Assembly (NCBI GenBank): GCA_022786605.1
Contig: JALFWW010000002.1
Span: 1-64,000 of the forward strand
Origin: Clostridia bacterium
GTDB lineage: Bacteria > Bacillota > Clostridia > Lachnospirales > Anaerotignaceae
Length of the DNA stretch: 64,000 bases
Direction of reading: 5' to 3'
The notes under the pieces are model-generated. The model saw only the letters and a list, made by a program, of their open reading frames with translations, ran no database searches and was not told the origin of the DNA. How positions within the stretch are numbered: the stretch's first letter is position 1; each line of letters begins with the position of its first letter. Below are positions 16,024-24,907 of the stretch, one piece after another. A program made the translations under genes and the position numbers.

Positions 16024-17406
16024 TCATAAGTTTTCCGCAAACAGGATGTGCAGTGCTTTTTCCAGCGCATCTTCTTGTACCTGCCAGTAGAAGCGGATAT
16101 ATACCAGACGATTGTCTTTCTGTGCCAGATAATAGGGGCGAGCACCATCGCCGCCGTGGAACTGCCATGCGCTGTCGGTATCGGAAATGGAAATGGGCTC
16201 CCAGCTTTCCGAATCAGCAAACTGGGGCAGGAAAGGCTTCTGATAAGCACGGATACATGGCTCTATGAGAAAATCATAAGATACTTCCAGTACCTCATAG
16301 GAAAATTCCGGCGCCTCCGGGGAACCACCGGGGGTGGATTGACTGCAATCCAACCGTTTTGCCAGAAAAGAGGATTCTTTCTCACAGGATGTGGAATAGA
16401 TGGCATCTTCCGGCACTTCCGTCAGGTCTGCCGTTGTGAGAGGCAGTGTATCTTTTTCCAGAACGGTGGTGTAAGTGGTGCCGTCGGAAAGGGTGGAAGT
16501 GTAGGTTTCTTTGCCTTCCGTGGATTCCTTTTGGTTCATGAGATATTGGAGAGAAACCGCTGTGGTGATGACAGGCAGGATGCAGGCAAGGGCAATGAGT
16601 ACACCTCTATGAACATTTCTGGACACTTTCTTTTTCCGCAGGAGGAAAGATGCCAGCGAAACGATGGCAAAGTATATGATCATCATGAGGAGTACGCCCA
16701 GAAATACTTTGTCGAAGCCCTGTGCGCTCATGCTGAGAAAGACTCCCCAGAAGAGGAAGATGATCAGCCAGAAATAAAGCTTTTTCATCACGCGCATCCC
16801 TTTTCCCACAGGCAGACAGCATCCGCCGGCTTCCACAGCGGCAAGGGATTTTTTCCGCCAGCGGAAGTAAATCAGACAATCAGCCAATGCGTAAACGCCA
16901 AGGACAAAAAACAGCAGGAGCAGAAACCACTGGGTAAAGTCTGTCAGGTATCGGGGCAAATCTTTTTGCAGGCGGGAAACGCACTGGAAAAGCTGTATGC
17001 AAATGAGCACAAAGAGTGCCGCCATACCGGACAGATAGTTTTTCCGCATGGCGCGGTGGGTGGTTTCCAGCCGCAGGGTTTCGTCTGTTTCCAGCGGAAT
17101 GGGATTTTCTTCTGTGGTATAGAAAATCTGCATTTGCTGCCATTGGGTCACATAGTTCCAGCCGGCTTCCTCACAGTAGCCAATGAAGTCCTCCTGTGCC
17201 TCCGAAGGCTCTGTGTCAAAGGCGGAAACATCGGGAAAAAAAGTGATGCCGTAGGTGCGTTTTTCCGGCTCTATGGCAGTATATTTCCAGAAATAACGTC
17301 CCACAGACGAAAGCGCCCAGCCATCCGCTGCCATTTGGGACAGGTGGACGGCAATGTTGTCGGTTTCGTAAAAAGTGAAGCTTTCCAGTCGGTATATTTG
17401 TTTCAT
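16024..17406 (-). CDS. DUF2812 membrane protein, paralogue 4
   Basis: A 460-residue member of the DUF2812 family, function unknown. Residues 1-110 hold the DUF2812 domain (RLESFTFYETDNIAVHLSQM, W-A-L, KRTYGITFFPD, AGWNYVTQWQQMQIFYTT). A membrane region follows (about residues 130-290, with a conserved RWRKKSLAAVEAGG loop), then a C-terminal domain of about 150 residues ending DNRLVYIRFYWQVQEDALEK. AGGAGG precedes the ATG. It is the last gene of the PadR-led run and paralogous to 17436, 18877 and 20150. Confidence 0.85.
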   Translation of the reverse strand: MKQIYRLESFTFYETDNIAVHLSQMAADGWALSSVGRYFWKYTAIEPEKRTYGITFFPDVSAFDTEPSEAQEDFIGYCEEAGWNYVTQWQQMQIFYTTEENPIPLETDETLRLETTHRAMRKNYLSGMAALFVLICIQLFQCVSRLQKDLPRYLTDFTQWFLLLLFFVLGVYALADCLIYFRWRKKSLAAVEAGGCCLPVGKGMRVMKKLYFWLIIFLFWGVFLSMSAQGFDKVFLGVLLMMIIYFAIVSLASFLLRKKKVSRNVHRGVLIALACILPVITTAVSLQYLMNQKESTEGKETYTSTLSDGTTYTTVLEKDTLPLTTADLTEVPEDAIYSTSCEKESSFLAKRLDCSQSTPGGSPEAPEFSYEVLEVSYDFLIEPCIRAYQKPFLPQFADSESWEPISISDTDSAWQFHGGDGARPYYLAQKDNRLVYIRFYWQVQEDALEKALHILFAENL

Positions 17407-17435
17407 AGATCAGACCTCCTTTCGGGTGGTGGGTT

Positions 17436-18812
17436 TCAGAGGGATTCCGGCAGCAGGATGGATGCTGCCTGTTCCAGTTCTTTCTGGCTGATGCCCCAGT
17501 CAGGACGCAGCACCACAATGCGGCTATCTTTGTAAAACAGGTATTGAGGCAGAGGGATATTCTCTGCGTATAACTGCCATGCGCCGTCGGTGCCGGACAG
17601 GGCAAAGGATTTATAAGTCAGGTCAGGGGTAGGCTGGGTATCCCGCTTCTGATAAGCCGTCAGACAATGGGATGTGAGGGCATCCAGAGAAACATCCATG
17701 ATTTCATAGGTCATTTGAGGTGCTTGTGGTGCGCCCTCAGGGATTTCCTGCAAACATTCCTGTTTTGTGGCAAGAGGAGAGGATTGTTCCTTGCGGGCAG
17801 TGGTATAAACAGCGTCTTTCGGTATTTCTGTCAGGTCTGCCGTGGTCAGAGGGATTTCATCCTTTTGTAATAGGATGGTTTCCCGTTCCCCGTTGGGCAG
17901 TGTCACCACATAAGGGTCACCCCATGGGCTTGTATGATTTTCTCTGGCTTTTTCCACTTCCAGACTGAGAGAAACCATGGAGTAGAACATGGGCACCATT
18001 GCCACCACAAAAAACAGGATGACGCCACAGGCTTTCACAGGCAGATGGAGCTTCTGGAACAGGAGCCACAGCAGGAATACAACGGCGATAAATGCCAGAA
18101 AGATTTTTGGCGTCAGCATATGATCAGGCAGGAATCTGTCCAGACAGAACCACAGACCGGCAAATATCTCAAGGGGAAAGAAGATTTTCTGGAACCGCCG
18201 TACGTTTTGGCTCACAGTCAGACAGAAACCGCCGTTTTCCACAGAAGAAAGGGATTTTTTCCGCCATTGCAGGTAGGAACCGACTGTGGCACAAGCGTAG
18301 ACCAGCACAATGGCGAAAAGGGCGTTGCGGAATGCTGCATTGCCGTCTGCAATGACTGTCAAAGGCTGTTTCACAAGGGCGGCAATATAGAAAATAATGT
18401 TCAGCAGGAACAGGACACCCAGAACCCCATGGACGGAAAGCCAAGAGCGTTTCATGGCTTTGTGGGTGGCTTCCAGCCGCAGAGCTTCATCCGTTTCCAA
18501 AGGGACAGGATTTTCTGCGGTGGTGTAGAAAATCAGCATGTTGTCCCAGTTTGTCATATACTGCCAGCCAGCCTGTTCGCAGTAAGCGATGTATTCTTCC
18601 TGTTTGTCTATGGCGTTAGGGGCGTAAACCTGTTTGGCAGGGTAAAAGGCTGTGTGGTAGGTACGTTTTTCCGGCTGGATTTCCTCGTATGTCCAAAGAG
18701 GACTGGTTACAGCCGCCAGTGCCCAGCCTTTTTGCGCCATGTCTTCCAAGTGAGCGGTGACGCTTTCTGTATCATAAAAAACGAAGTTTTCCAATCTTTG
18801 TTTGCGTTTCAT
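17436..18812 (-). CDS. DUF2812 membrane protein, paralogue 3
   Basis: 458 residues with the same three-part plan as its neighbour: DUF2812 domain (RLENFVFYDTESVTAHLEDM ... QYMTNWDNMLIFYTTAENP), membrane segments with the LQWRKKSLSSVENGG loop, and the C-terminal domain (LTTADLTEIPKDAVYTTARK, DGAWQLYAENIPLPQYLFYK). It is separated from 16024 by about 30 bp and from 18877 by about 65 bp. The leader AAAGGAGGGCTTTGAC is identical to that of paralogue 2, a sign of recent duplication. Confidence 0.85.
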   Translation of the reverse strand: MKRKQRLENFVFYDTESVTAHLEDMAQKGWALAAVTSPLWTYEEIQPEKRTYHTAFYPAKQVYAPNAIDKQEEYIAYCEQAGWQYMTNWDNMLIFYTTAENPVPLETDEALRLEATHKAMKRSWLSVHGVLGVLFLLNIIFYIAALVKQPLTVIADGNAAFRNALFAIVLVYACATVGSYLQWRKKSLSSVENGGFCLTVSQNVRRFQKIFFPLEIFAGLWFCLDRFLPDHMLTPKIFLAFIAVVFLLWLLFQKLHLPVKACGVILFFVVAMVPMFYSMVSLSLEVEKARENHTSPWGDPYVVTLPNGERETILLQKDEIPLTTADLTEIPKDAVYTTARKEQSSPLATKQECLQEIPEGAPQAPQMTYEIMDVSLDALTSHCLTAYQKRDTQPTPDLTYKSFALSGTDGAWQLYAENIPLPQYLFYKDSRIVVLRPDWGISQKELEQAASILLPESL

Positions 18813-18876
18813 GTCAAAGCCCTCCTTTGAGATGTTCGTGCGCTTGATGGGGTCATTTCATTCAGATTGATACCTT

Positions 18877-19698
18877 TTACAGGCAAAAGAGGATACCCAG
18901 AAAAAGCAGGGGAAGTATCAGAATGAAAAACCAGAGAAAATCATCCGCCAGTTTTTTGGACAATCCCAGTTTTTTGCAGAGTTTTTGTACCAGAAAATAC
19001 AGTGTCAGAAAAGCCAATACCAACGGCAGTAGAGCCAGCATGGCGAAAGGTTCGCCGCTGCCGCCTTGAAAGAATGTCCACAAAACCATAAATCCTGCAA
19101 GAAAGCGCAGGCTTTTTGCCAGAAACCGCCCTTTTTTGCCTACAGACAGGCAGTTTCCGCCAGCTTCTACGGTGCGCAGGGATTGTTTGTACCAGTGACC
19201 ATAGGCGAAGCAGGAACCAAAGAGATAACAGGCTAACAGCAGATACAGCATCCATAACACCAGACTTTCTCGGGAGAAAAATACCATCATCAGAAATAGG
19301 AATCCCAAGGTCAAATGGTCGGATAACAGCGTTTTTTTCATGGCTTTATGGGTGATTTTCAGCCGCAGAGCTTCGTCTGTTTCCAAAGGAATGGGATTTT
19401 CGGCTGTGGTCTGGAAAATCTGTATGGTTTTCCATTGGGTCACATACTGCCAGCCAGCTTTTTGGCAATAGGCGAGAAATTCCGCCTGTGTGGCTGTGGG
19501 AGTGATGTCCATTTCAGAGGCATCGGGAAAAAATGTTGTGCCATATATGGGTACTGTGGATTCTATTTTTTCGTAGGTCCAGAACAGACTGCCGGTTTCC
19601 CGCAGTGCCCATCCTGCCTGTGCCATATTCTCTAAATGGGTTATGATGCCTTCCATATCATAAAAAGCAAAGGTTTCCAGCCGCCGTTTGCGTTTCAT
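18877..19698 (-). CDS. DUF2812 membrane protein, paralogue 2 (short form)
   Basis: 273 residues: the DUF2812 domain (MKRKRRLETFAFYDMEGIIT ... QYVTQWKTIQIFQTTAENP) and membrane segments, with the AYGHWYKQSLRTVEAGGNC loop. It lacks the C-terminal domain of its three paralogues. The short form may be the ancestral PadR-linked type. It starts one base after the PadR stop (TGA-C-ATG), so the two are translationally coupled; AAAGGAGGG lies inside the PadR 3' end. Confidence 0.85.
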   Translation of the reverse strand: MKRKRRLETFAFYDMEGIITHLENMAQAGWALRETGSLFWTYEKIESTVPIYGTTFFPDASEMDITPTATQAEFLAYCQKAGWQYVTQWKTIQIFQTTAENPIPLETDEALRLKITHKAMKKTLLSDHLTLGFLFLMMVFFSRESLVLWMLYLLLACYLFGSCFAYGHWYKQSLRTVEAGGNCLSVGKKGRFLAKSLRFLAGFMVLWTFFQGGSGEPFAMLALLPLVLAFLTLYFLVQKLCKKLGLSKKLADDFLWFFILILPLLFLGILFCL

Positions 19699-19699
19699 G

Positions 19700-20014
19700 T
19701 CAAAGCCCTCCTTTATAGCGGTGGTAATCCGCCGTCAGCAGTAACAGACGTTGATACTCTTTTTCCAGCATATCCAGCCCTCTTTGGGTGATCTGGTAAC
19801 AGCGTTTCCGCCCTTCCACCCGGGTTTCGGCGATGATTTCGGCTTTCTGGAACTGTTCCAGCAAGTTGTAAAGGGTGCCGGGACCGATGGTGACACGTCC
19901 CTCCGTCATGGCAGCCACTTTTTCCATGATGTCCATGCCGTAACATTCTTCCTGCAAACACAGAAGGACGTAAAACATCTGCTCCGTCAGGGTCTGGAAT
20001 TTTTCTCTTGCCAT
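19700..20014 (-). CDS. PadR family transcriptional regulator
   Basis: A 104-residue winged-helix repressor. MAREKFQTLTEQMFYVLLCL, then YGMDIMEKV and the family hallmark VTIGPGTLYNLLEQFQKAEI, then EGRKRCYQITQRGLDMLEKE. PadR proteins sense small molecules and repress adjacent genes. The ATG at 20014 gives 8 nt spacing to AGGAGG; two starts slightly upstream are too close. Its promoter region carries two ATCGAT palindromes, so it probably represses itself and the coupled DUF2812 genes. Confidence 0.92.
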   Translation of the reverse strand: MAREKFQTLTEQMFYVLLCLQEECYGMDIMEKVAAMTEGRVTIGPGTLYNLLEQFQKAEIIAETRVEGRKRCYQITQRGLDMLEKEYQRLLLLTADYHRYKGGL

Positions 20015-20035
20015 GTCCATCACCTCCTATAGTCG

Positions 20036-20086
20036 ATTATCGATAATTCTTGATTTCATAGTATCATCGAATATCGATAATGTCAA
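20036..20086 (-). promoter_or_regulatory. PadR promoter and operators
   Basis: Minus strand TTGACA (20081-20086), 17 bp, TACTAT (20058-20063). ATTATCGATAAT (20036-20047) is a perfect palindrome at the start site, and AATATCGATAAT (20070-20081) overlaps the spacer and -35. Two copies flanking the promoter fit PadR autorepression. Confidence 0.8.
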
Positions 20087-20112
20087 CGGCATTTGATTTT
20101 TGTAAGAAAAAT

Positions 20113-20140
20113 GAAAAAAGCCCTCAGATTTTCTGAGGGC
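20113..20140 (-). terminator. Terminator after DUF2812 paralogue 1
   Basis: GCCCTCAG/CTGAGGGC hairpin followed by six T on the minus strand. It separates paralogue 1 from the PadR operon, so the latter has its own promoter. Confidence 0.9.
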
Positions 20141-20149
20141 AAAGTTTTG

Positions 20150-21466
20150 TCAGGTTTCAGCCAGAAGCACGCTGGCAGCCTCCTCCAGTTCTTCCGGTGT
20201 CACATGTTCGTAAAAAGAAAGATATACCAGCCGCTTATCCTTTTGCAGCAGATAGGTCTGCCATGTCTGACCGTCTTCGTATAACTGCCATGCGGCATCG
20301 GTGCTGTCCAAGGTCAGGGATTTCTGGGAATCGTAGGGATGAGGGGTGCCCCAGTCATCCCTGCGATGCAGACTGGCATCCACGCAGGTGTCCACCAGCG
20401 CTTCACAGGATAAATCTAAAATGGTGTAGCCCATGATGGGGTTTTTTGCCCCATCCCACTGGGTATAGGACTGTGCTGCGGCAAAGATGGTTGATCTTTC
20501 TGTAAAAGTCACATAAGTGTCTGCTCCCCCTTCTTTCAGTTGTTCCATGGTCAGTGGTGGATTTTCCGCCAGGACCAGCGGTTTTGCAAGGATGGGATCT
20601 CTTGCGATGGTCAAATGGTGGTTGATGAAAACAACGGAGACCGCCAGTACAACAGCCATACAGGACAAGACTGCCGACGCGGCTTTTCCGTTTCCCAAAA
20701 GGGTTTTTCCCAACAGCAGAATACCAAGAACTGCCATAGTCAGAACAATACCGGAAGAAGCGTTGCCGGCTAATGTCCGTAAGTTGGGCGGCAACAGAAA
20801 GCACCATAGGAACAAAAAGCCCAGTGGAAGGAATGGGATTTTGGCAAAAATCCGCTGTCCCTTTTTCACAGGCAGACAATTTCCGCCGGTTTTCACAGCG
20901 GCAAGGGATTTTTTGTACCACCGAAAATAGGCCAGGCAGGAAATGAGGGCATAGGCTGCCGTCAGTGTCTGTATCAGCAGGAACCACCATGCCACAGAGT
21001 CGGTGATATAATGCAAGGGATGCAGATAAATCTGTTTGGCATTATAAGCGACCTGCAATAGGAAGCCAAACAGCAGCAGGATATGGGGCAGCAGAAATGT
21101 GATTGCCATGGATTTTTTGATGGCATCCAGCCGTTGATTTTCATTTACGAATAAAGGTGTGGGATGTTCCGCTGTGGTCTGGAAAAACTGCATTTGGTTC
21201 CACTGGGTCACATACTGCCAGCCCTTTTTCGCCTGTTCCGCAATAAAATCCCCTTGGGTTTGGGTGGGACTGTCTTTCACCTCTGAAGCGTCAGGGAAAA
21301 AAGTAATGCCGTAGGTACGTTTTTTCCGTTGGATTTTTCTGTATTTCCATAGGAGCAGCCCTACGGATTCCAATTCCCAGCCCGATGCCGACATTTCCCC
21401 CAAATGGGCAGTCAGGGCTTCTGTGTCATAAAAAGCAATGGATTCCAATCTGTATTTTGTTTTCAT
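20150..21466 (-). CDS. DUF2812 membrane protein, paralogue 1
   Basis: 438 residues: DUF2812 domain (KYRLESIAFYDTEALTAHLG ... QYVTQWNQMQFFQTTAEHP), membrane region with the FRWYKKSLAAVKTGGNCLPV loop, and a C-terminal domain (MGYTILDLSCEALVDTC, DAAWQLYEDGQTWQTYLLQK). The ATG at 21466 follows AGGAGGGC. A candidate promoter TTGACG, 18 bp, TAGGAT lies near 21550. It is outside the PadR operon but next to it. Confidence 0.85.
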   Translation of the reverse strand: MKTKYRLESIAFYDTEALTAHLGEMSASGWELESVGLLLWKYRKIQRKKRTYGITFFPDASEVKDSPTQTQGDFIAEQAKKGWQYVTQWNQMQFFQTTAEHPTPLFVNENQRLDAIKKSMAITFLLPHILLLFGFLLQVAYNAKQIYLHPLHYITDSVAWWFLLIQTLTAAYALISCLAYFRWYKKSLAAVKTGGNCLPVKKGQRIFAKIPFLPLGFLFLWCFLLPPNLRTLAGNASSGIVLTMAVLGILLLGKTLLGNGKAASAVLSCMAVVLAVSVVFINHHLTIARDPILAKPLVLAENPPLTMEQLKEGGADTYVTFTERSTIFAAAQSYTQWDGAKNPIMGYTILDLSCEALVDTCVDASLHRRDDWGTPHPYDSQKSLTLDSTDAAWQLYEDGQTWQTYLLQKDKRLVYLSFYEHVTPEELEEAASVLLAET

Positions 21467-21588
21467 ATAAAAGCCCTCCTTTCCCATACATACGCCCCTG
21501 TATGGTTCCGTATTATGTCATCTTATGGTTATCCTACCATGGGGAAATGGGGGGCGTCAACGGAATGGCTTTTTTGTAAGAAAAACGA

Positions 21589-21618
21589 AAGAAAGCCCTT
21601 TTTCCAAGGGAAAAAGGG
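21589..21618 (-). terminator. Terminator of the permease gene
   Basis: GCCCTTTTTCC/GGAAAAAGGGC stem followed by TTTCTTTC on the minus strand. Confidence 0.85.
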
Positions 21619-21624
21619 CAGTCA

Positions 21625-22749
21625 TTACAGGAAGAACGCCACCGCCAGCAAGGGGATAGCGAAAAGGATATTCATAATGGTAAAGTGTTTCATATATTTT
21701 CCTTTGGCTTTTTCCTCTGCCTGCACAAAAAATTTGTAGGAAATCAGACTTGCCATGGAGGCGATGAGGGTGCCCAGACCGCCGATGTTCACGCCGAAAA
21801 GCAGTTCCCTCCAGTGGTCTGTGAAGCCGGAGAGGAGCACCGCCGCAGGCACATTGCTGATAATCTGAGAGCAGAGGAAAGAAACCATCATTTCCCGTCC
21901 TGCCAGTATGGAAGCAATGGCATCCCGCATGGCTGGAATACGCCCCATGTTCCCGATGAACACGAAAAAGAAAATGAATGTGATGAGCAGGCTGTAGTCC
22001 ACTTTCCCCAGTACATCCCGTTCGAAAAATACAAACCACACCAAAGAAATGCCCAGCACTGTCCAGTAAGGCATCACATGGAATACGGTCATGAGGCAGG
22101 CGGCAAAGAGCATCAGCAGTGCGGAAAGAGTCACTTTTTCCCGTATGGAAAAGGCTTCTCCCCGCATGGGCGGCAGCATTTGACCGGAAAGAGGCACATC
22201 CTTTGTCAGCATACAGCACAGCACCAACAGGAACAGAGAAAGCAGTGTCAAAGGCAGCATGGTCAGTACAAAATCTGCCGGAGACATGCCGGAAACCGTA
22301 TACAGATACAGGTTTTGTGGGTTGCCGATGGGTGTCAGCATGCTGCCTAAGTTGGCGGCGATGGTCTGGAGCACCAGTATGGGGATCATTTCCCCTTTCA
22401 GGTCTGCCATTTGCAGCAGCAATATGGTAAAAGGAACGAATGTGATGAGGGCAACGTCATTGGTGACCACCATGGCGAAGAAAAAGCACAGCAGCACCAG
22501 CAGCAGCGTCAGCTGTTTCAGACCATTTGCCCAGTGGAGGAGGGCATTGGCAATGGCTTTGAATATGCCAAGGGTCTGCAAGCCTCCCATAACGGACATA
22601 AGGCAGAACAGCAGCACCAGCACCTGCCAGTTGATGTAGCCCATATATTCCCTGTCCGGTGGTATCCAGATCATGGAAAGGACTGCCAAAAGCCCTGCCA
22701 CACAGAGAATGGTTTCTTTTTTGAAAAAAGCAATGAGTTTCGCACCCAT
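21625..22749 (-). CDS. SLC13/ArsB-like anion permease (ion transporter superfamily)
   Basis: A 374-residue polytopic membrane protein. VVTNDVALITFVPFTILLL near 95 and ANLGSMLTPIGNPQNLYLY near 133 are the two hairpin motifs of the citrate/arsenite/SLC13 ion transporter superfamily. It is shorter than typical DASS carriers, closer to the CitMHS/YbiR group. Substrate unknown: dicarboxylate, sulfate or arsenite are possible. The XRE-cupin regulator gene is divergent across about 180 bp and may control it. Confidence 0.82.
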   Translation of the reverse strand: MGAKLIAFFKKETILCVAGLLAVLSMIWIPPDREYMGYINWQVLVLLFCLMSVMGGLQTLGIFKAIANALLHWANGLKQLTLLLVLLCFFFAMVVTNDVALITFVPFTILLLQMADLKGEMIPILVLQTIAANLGSMLTPIGNPQNLYLYTVSGMSPADFVLTMLPLTLLSLFLLVLCCMLTKDVPLSGQMLPPMRGEAFSIREKVTLSALLMLFAACLMTVFHVMPYWTVLGISLVWFVFFERDVLGKVDYSLLITFIFFFVFIGNMGRIPAMRDAIASILAGREMMVSFLCSQIISNVPAAVLLSGFTDHWRELLFGVNIGGLGTLIASMASLISYKFFVQAEEKAKGKYMKHFTIMNILFAIPLLAVAFFL

Positions 22750-22928
22750 GATCGGTTCCTTTCTATTGTAGTGACGGATTGTTCAACGGTTACACATTAT
22801 ACCCCCAAGAAAGGGCAAAAGCAAGCAAAAACCCTGATTTTTCCGGCAAAGGACCTTTTTTGGTTGCATGAAAGTGGGTTTTTGCGTACAATAAGAACGA
22901 AAAAGATTTTGCAAAAAGGAGGCGCGCC

Positions 22929-23477
22929 ATGGAACTGAATGAAATCATCGCGGAAAACCTGAAACGTCTGCGGACGGAACGGGGGCTTTCCTTAGGCAGA
23001 CTGGCGGAATTGTCCGGCGTCAGCAAGGTGATGCTTTCCCAAGTGGAAAAAGGTGAGTCCAGCCCCACCATCAACACTTTGTGGAAGATTGCCACCGGTT
23101 TACAGGTGCCCTATACCCAGCTCATCGACATCCAGGCTACCAAGCCTTTTTTTGTGCCAAAAGCCGAGAGCGCGCTGGTGGATGATGGCAAGGGCTACCG
23201 TGTGTATCATTACAACAGAGCGGAAGGCAGCCGGGATTTTGAGTTCTTCAACAGTGAACTGGACACAGGCGCTTCTTTTACTTCAGAAGGACACGGCACC
23301 CACACCCGGGAATCTGTGCTGGTGACGGCGGGGGAGCTAGTGCTGGTGTTGGAGAAAGTGGAATATGTCATGGCAGAAGGAGATTTTATACAGTTCGATT
23401 CCTCCCGCCCCCATACCTATATCAATCGGGGAGATGTCATGACCGTATTTACCAATATTGTTTATTACGAAGGATAA
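22929..23477 (+). CDS. XRE-family regulator with C-terminal cupin domain
   Basis: 182 residues. The N-terminus is a helix-turn-helix (NLKRLRTERGLSLGRLAELS, VSKVMLSQVEKGESSPTINT). Residues 110-180 form a small cupin barrel (THTRESVLVTAGELVLVLEK, EGDFIQFDSSRPHTYINRGD) that in this family binds a small effector. AAAAGGAGG precedes the ATG. It is followed at 13 bp by nfo, so it may be the first gene of a repair operon, and it is divergent from the 21625 permease. Confidence 0.9.
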   Translation: MELNEIIAENLKRLRTERGLSLGRLAELSGVSKVMLSQVEKGESSPTINTLWKIATGLQVPYTQLIDIQATKPFFVPKAESALVDDGKGYRVYHYNRAEGSRDFEFFNSELDTGASFTSEGHGTHTRESVLVTAGELVLVLEKVEYVMAEGDFIQFDSSRPHTYINRGDVMTVFTNIVYYEG

Positions 23478-23489
23478 GGGAGGACAAAT

Positions 23490-24326
23490 ATGTTTTGGGT
23501 CGGATGTCATTTATCGGCGTCAAAGGGGTATCTTGCCATGGGGAAAATGGCAGAGAAAATCGGTGCCAATACCTTTCAGTTTTTCACCAGAAACCCCAGA
23601 GGGGGCAGTGTGAAAGCATTGGATTTAGAGGATATTGCCGCTTATCGCGCTTTTGCGGCGGAAAAAGGCTTTGGAAAAATTCTGGCACATGCGCCTTACA
23701 CCATGAACGCCTGTGCCGCTGACGAAGGTCTGCGGGAATTTGCCGCAAACGTCATGGCGGAGGATTTGGACAGATTGTCCCATCTGCCGGAAGCCATGTA
23801 CAACTTCCATCCCGGCAGCCATGTGAAGCAGGGAGCGGATGTGGGTATCGAAAAAATCGCTGATTTGCTGAACCGTGTGCTGAAACCGGAAACACAGACG
23901 GAAGTGCTGCTGGAAACCATGGCAGGCAAAGGTACAGAAGTAGGCAGAAATTTTGAGGAACTCCGCGCCATCATAGATCAAGTAGAACTGGGAGAAAAAT
24001 TAGGGGTTTGCATGGACACCTGTCATGTTTTCGACGGAGGATATGACATTGTGGAACATCTGGATGATGTGCTGGCGGAATTCGACCGCACCATCGGGCT
24101 GGAACGGCTGAAAGCCATCCACCTCAACGACAGCAAAAACCCCATGGGCAGTCATAAGGACAGACATGCTTGTCTGGATGAAGGGGAAATTGGTATGGCG
24201 GCACTGCGCCGGATCATCAACCATCCCAAGCTGAAACATCTGCCCTTTTTGCTGGAAACACCCAATGAATTGGACGGCTATGCCAGAGAAATCGCTTGGC
24301 TCAGGGAAGTAAGAGAGGGAGAATAA
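23490..24326 (+). CDS. nfo: Endonuclease IV (AP endonuclease)
   Basis: 278 residues. Cuts 5' to abasic sites in base excision repair using three Zn ions. The TIM-barrel metal ligands are visible in [11 protein letters not shown] near 106, [13 protein letters not shown] near 142, [14 protein letters not shown] near 172 and [16 protein letters not shown] near 210, followed by EGEIG. Length is typical. The next gene, ogt, starts one base after its stop, making a compact alkylation/abasic repair unit. Confidence 0.96.
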   Translation: MFWVGCHLSASKGYLAMGKMAEKIGANTFQFFTRNPRGGSVKALDLEDIAAYRAFAAEKGFGKILAHAPYTMNACAADEGLREFAANVMAEDLDRLSHLPEAMYNFHPGSHVKQGADVGIEKIADLLNRVLKPETQTEVLLETMAGKGTEVGRNFEELRAIIDQVELGEKLGVCMDTCHVFDGGYDIVEHLDDVLAEFDRTIGLERLKAIHLNDSKNPMGSHKDRHACLDEGEIGMAALRRIINHPKLKHLPFLLETPNELDGYAREIAWLREVREGE

Positions 24327-24327
24327 T

Positions 24328-24861
24328 ATGCATATAGAAGAAGTGGATATGGAAGTGGAATGGAACGAGGAAATGGAGCGCATCTGGTTTTACCAGACAA
24401 AAGTCGGTGAAATCGGCATCGGGGAGAAATTCGGCGCCATTGTTCGTGTCACATTCGGCAGGGACATGGGCGGTCTGCCGGAACAGTTTGATATGACAGA
24501 AACCCCTCTGCTGAAACTGGCAGCGGTGGAAATTCAGGAATATCTGGAAGGGAAACGGAAAACATTCGATTTGCCTTTGGCACCGGAAGGAACGCCTTTC
24601 CAGAAACAGGTATGGCAGGCACTGAAAAAAATCCCTTATGGTCAGACAGCTACCTATGGTCAAATCGCTGCCGCTGTGGGCATCCCCAAAGGGGCAAGAG
24701 CCATCGGCCGTGCCAACCATGAAAATCCCATTGCCATCCTCATCCCCTGCCATCGTGTGGTAGGGGCAGACGGCCGCCTCACAGGCTATGCCGCAGGCAT
24801 TGAAATCAAAAAAGCCCTGCTGACCATTGAACAGGGAGAACAACTGAAGATTCGGGAATAA
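24328..24861 (+). CDS. ogt: Methylated-DNA--protein-cysteine methyltransferase
   Basis: 177 residues. Suicide repair enzyme that takes the methyl group from O6-methylguanine. The C-terminal domain has the wing and active site: TPFQKQVWQALKKIPYGQTA near 90, RAIGRANHENP and the nucleophile in IPCHRVVGADG near 145, then LTGYAAGIEIKKALL. It belongs to the same transcript as nfo. Confidence 0.95.
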   Translation: MHIEEVDMEVEWNEEMERIWFYQTKVGEIGIGEKFGAIVRVTFGRDMGGLPEQFDMTETPLLKLAAVEIQEYLEGKRKTFDLPLAPEGTPFQKQVWQALKKIPYGQTATYGQIAAAVGIPKGARAIGRANHENPIAILIPCHRVVGADGRLTGYAAGIEIKKALLTIEQGEQLKIRE

Positions 24862-24907
24862 ACTGTAGCACAACTAAGGTTTACATTTTTCAAGAACGCG
24901 GAAGGGC

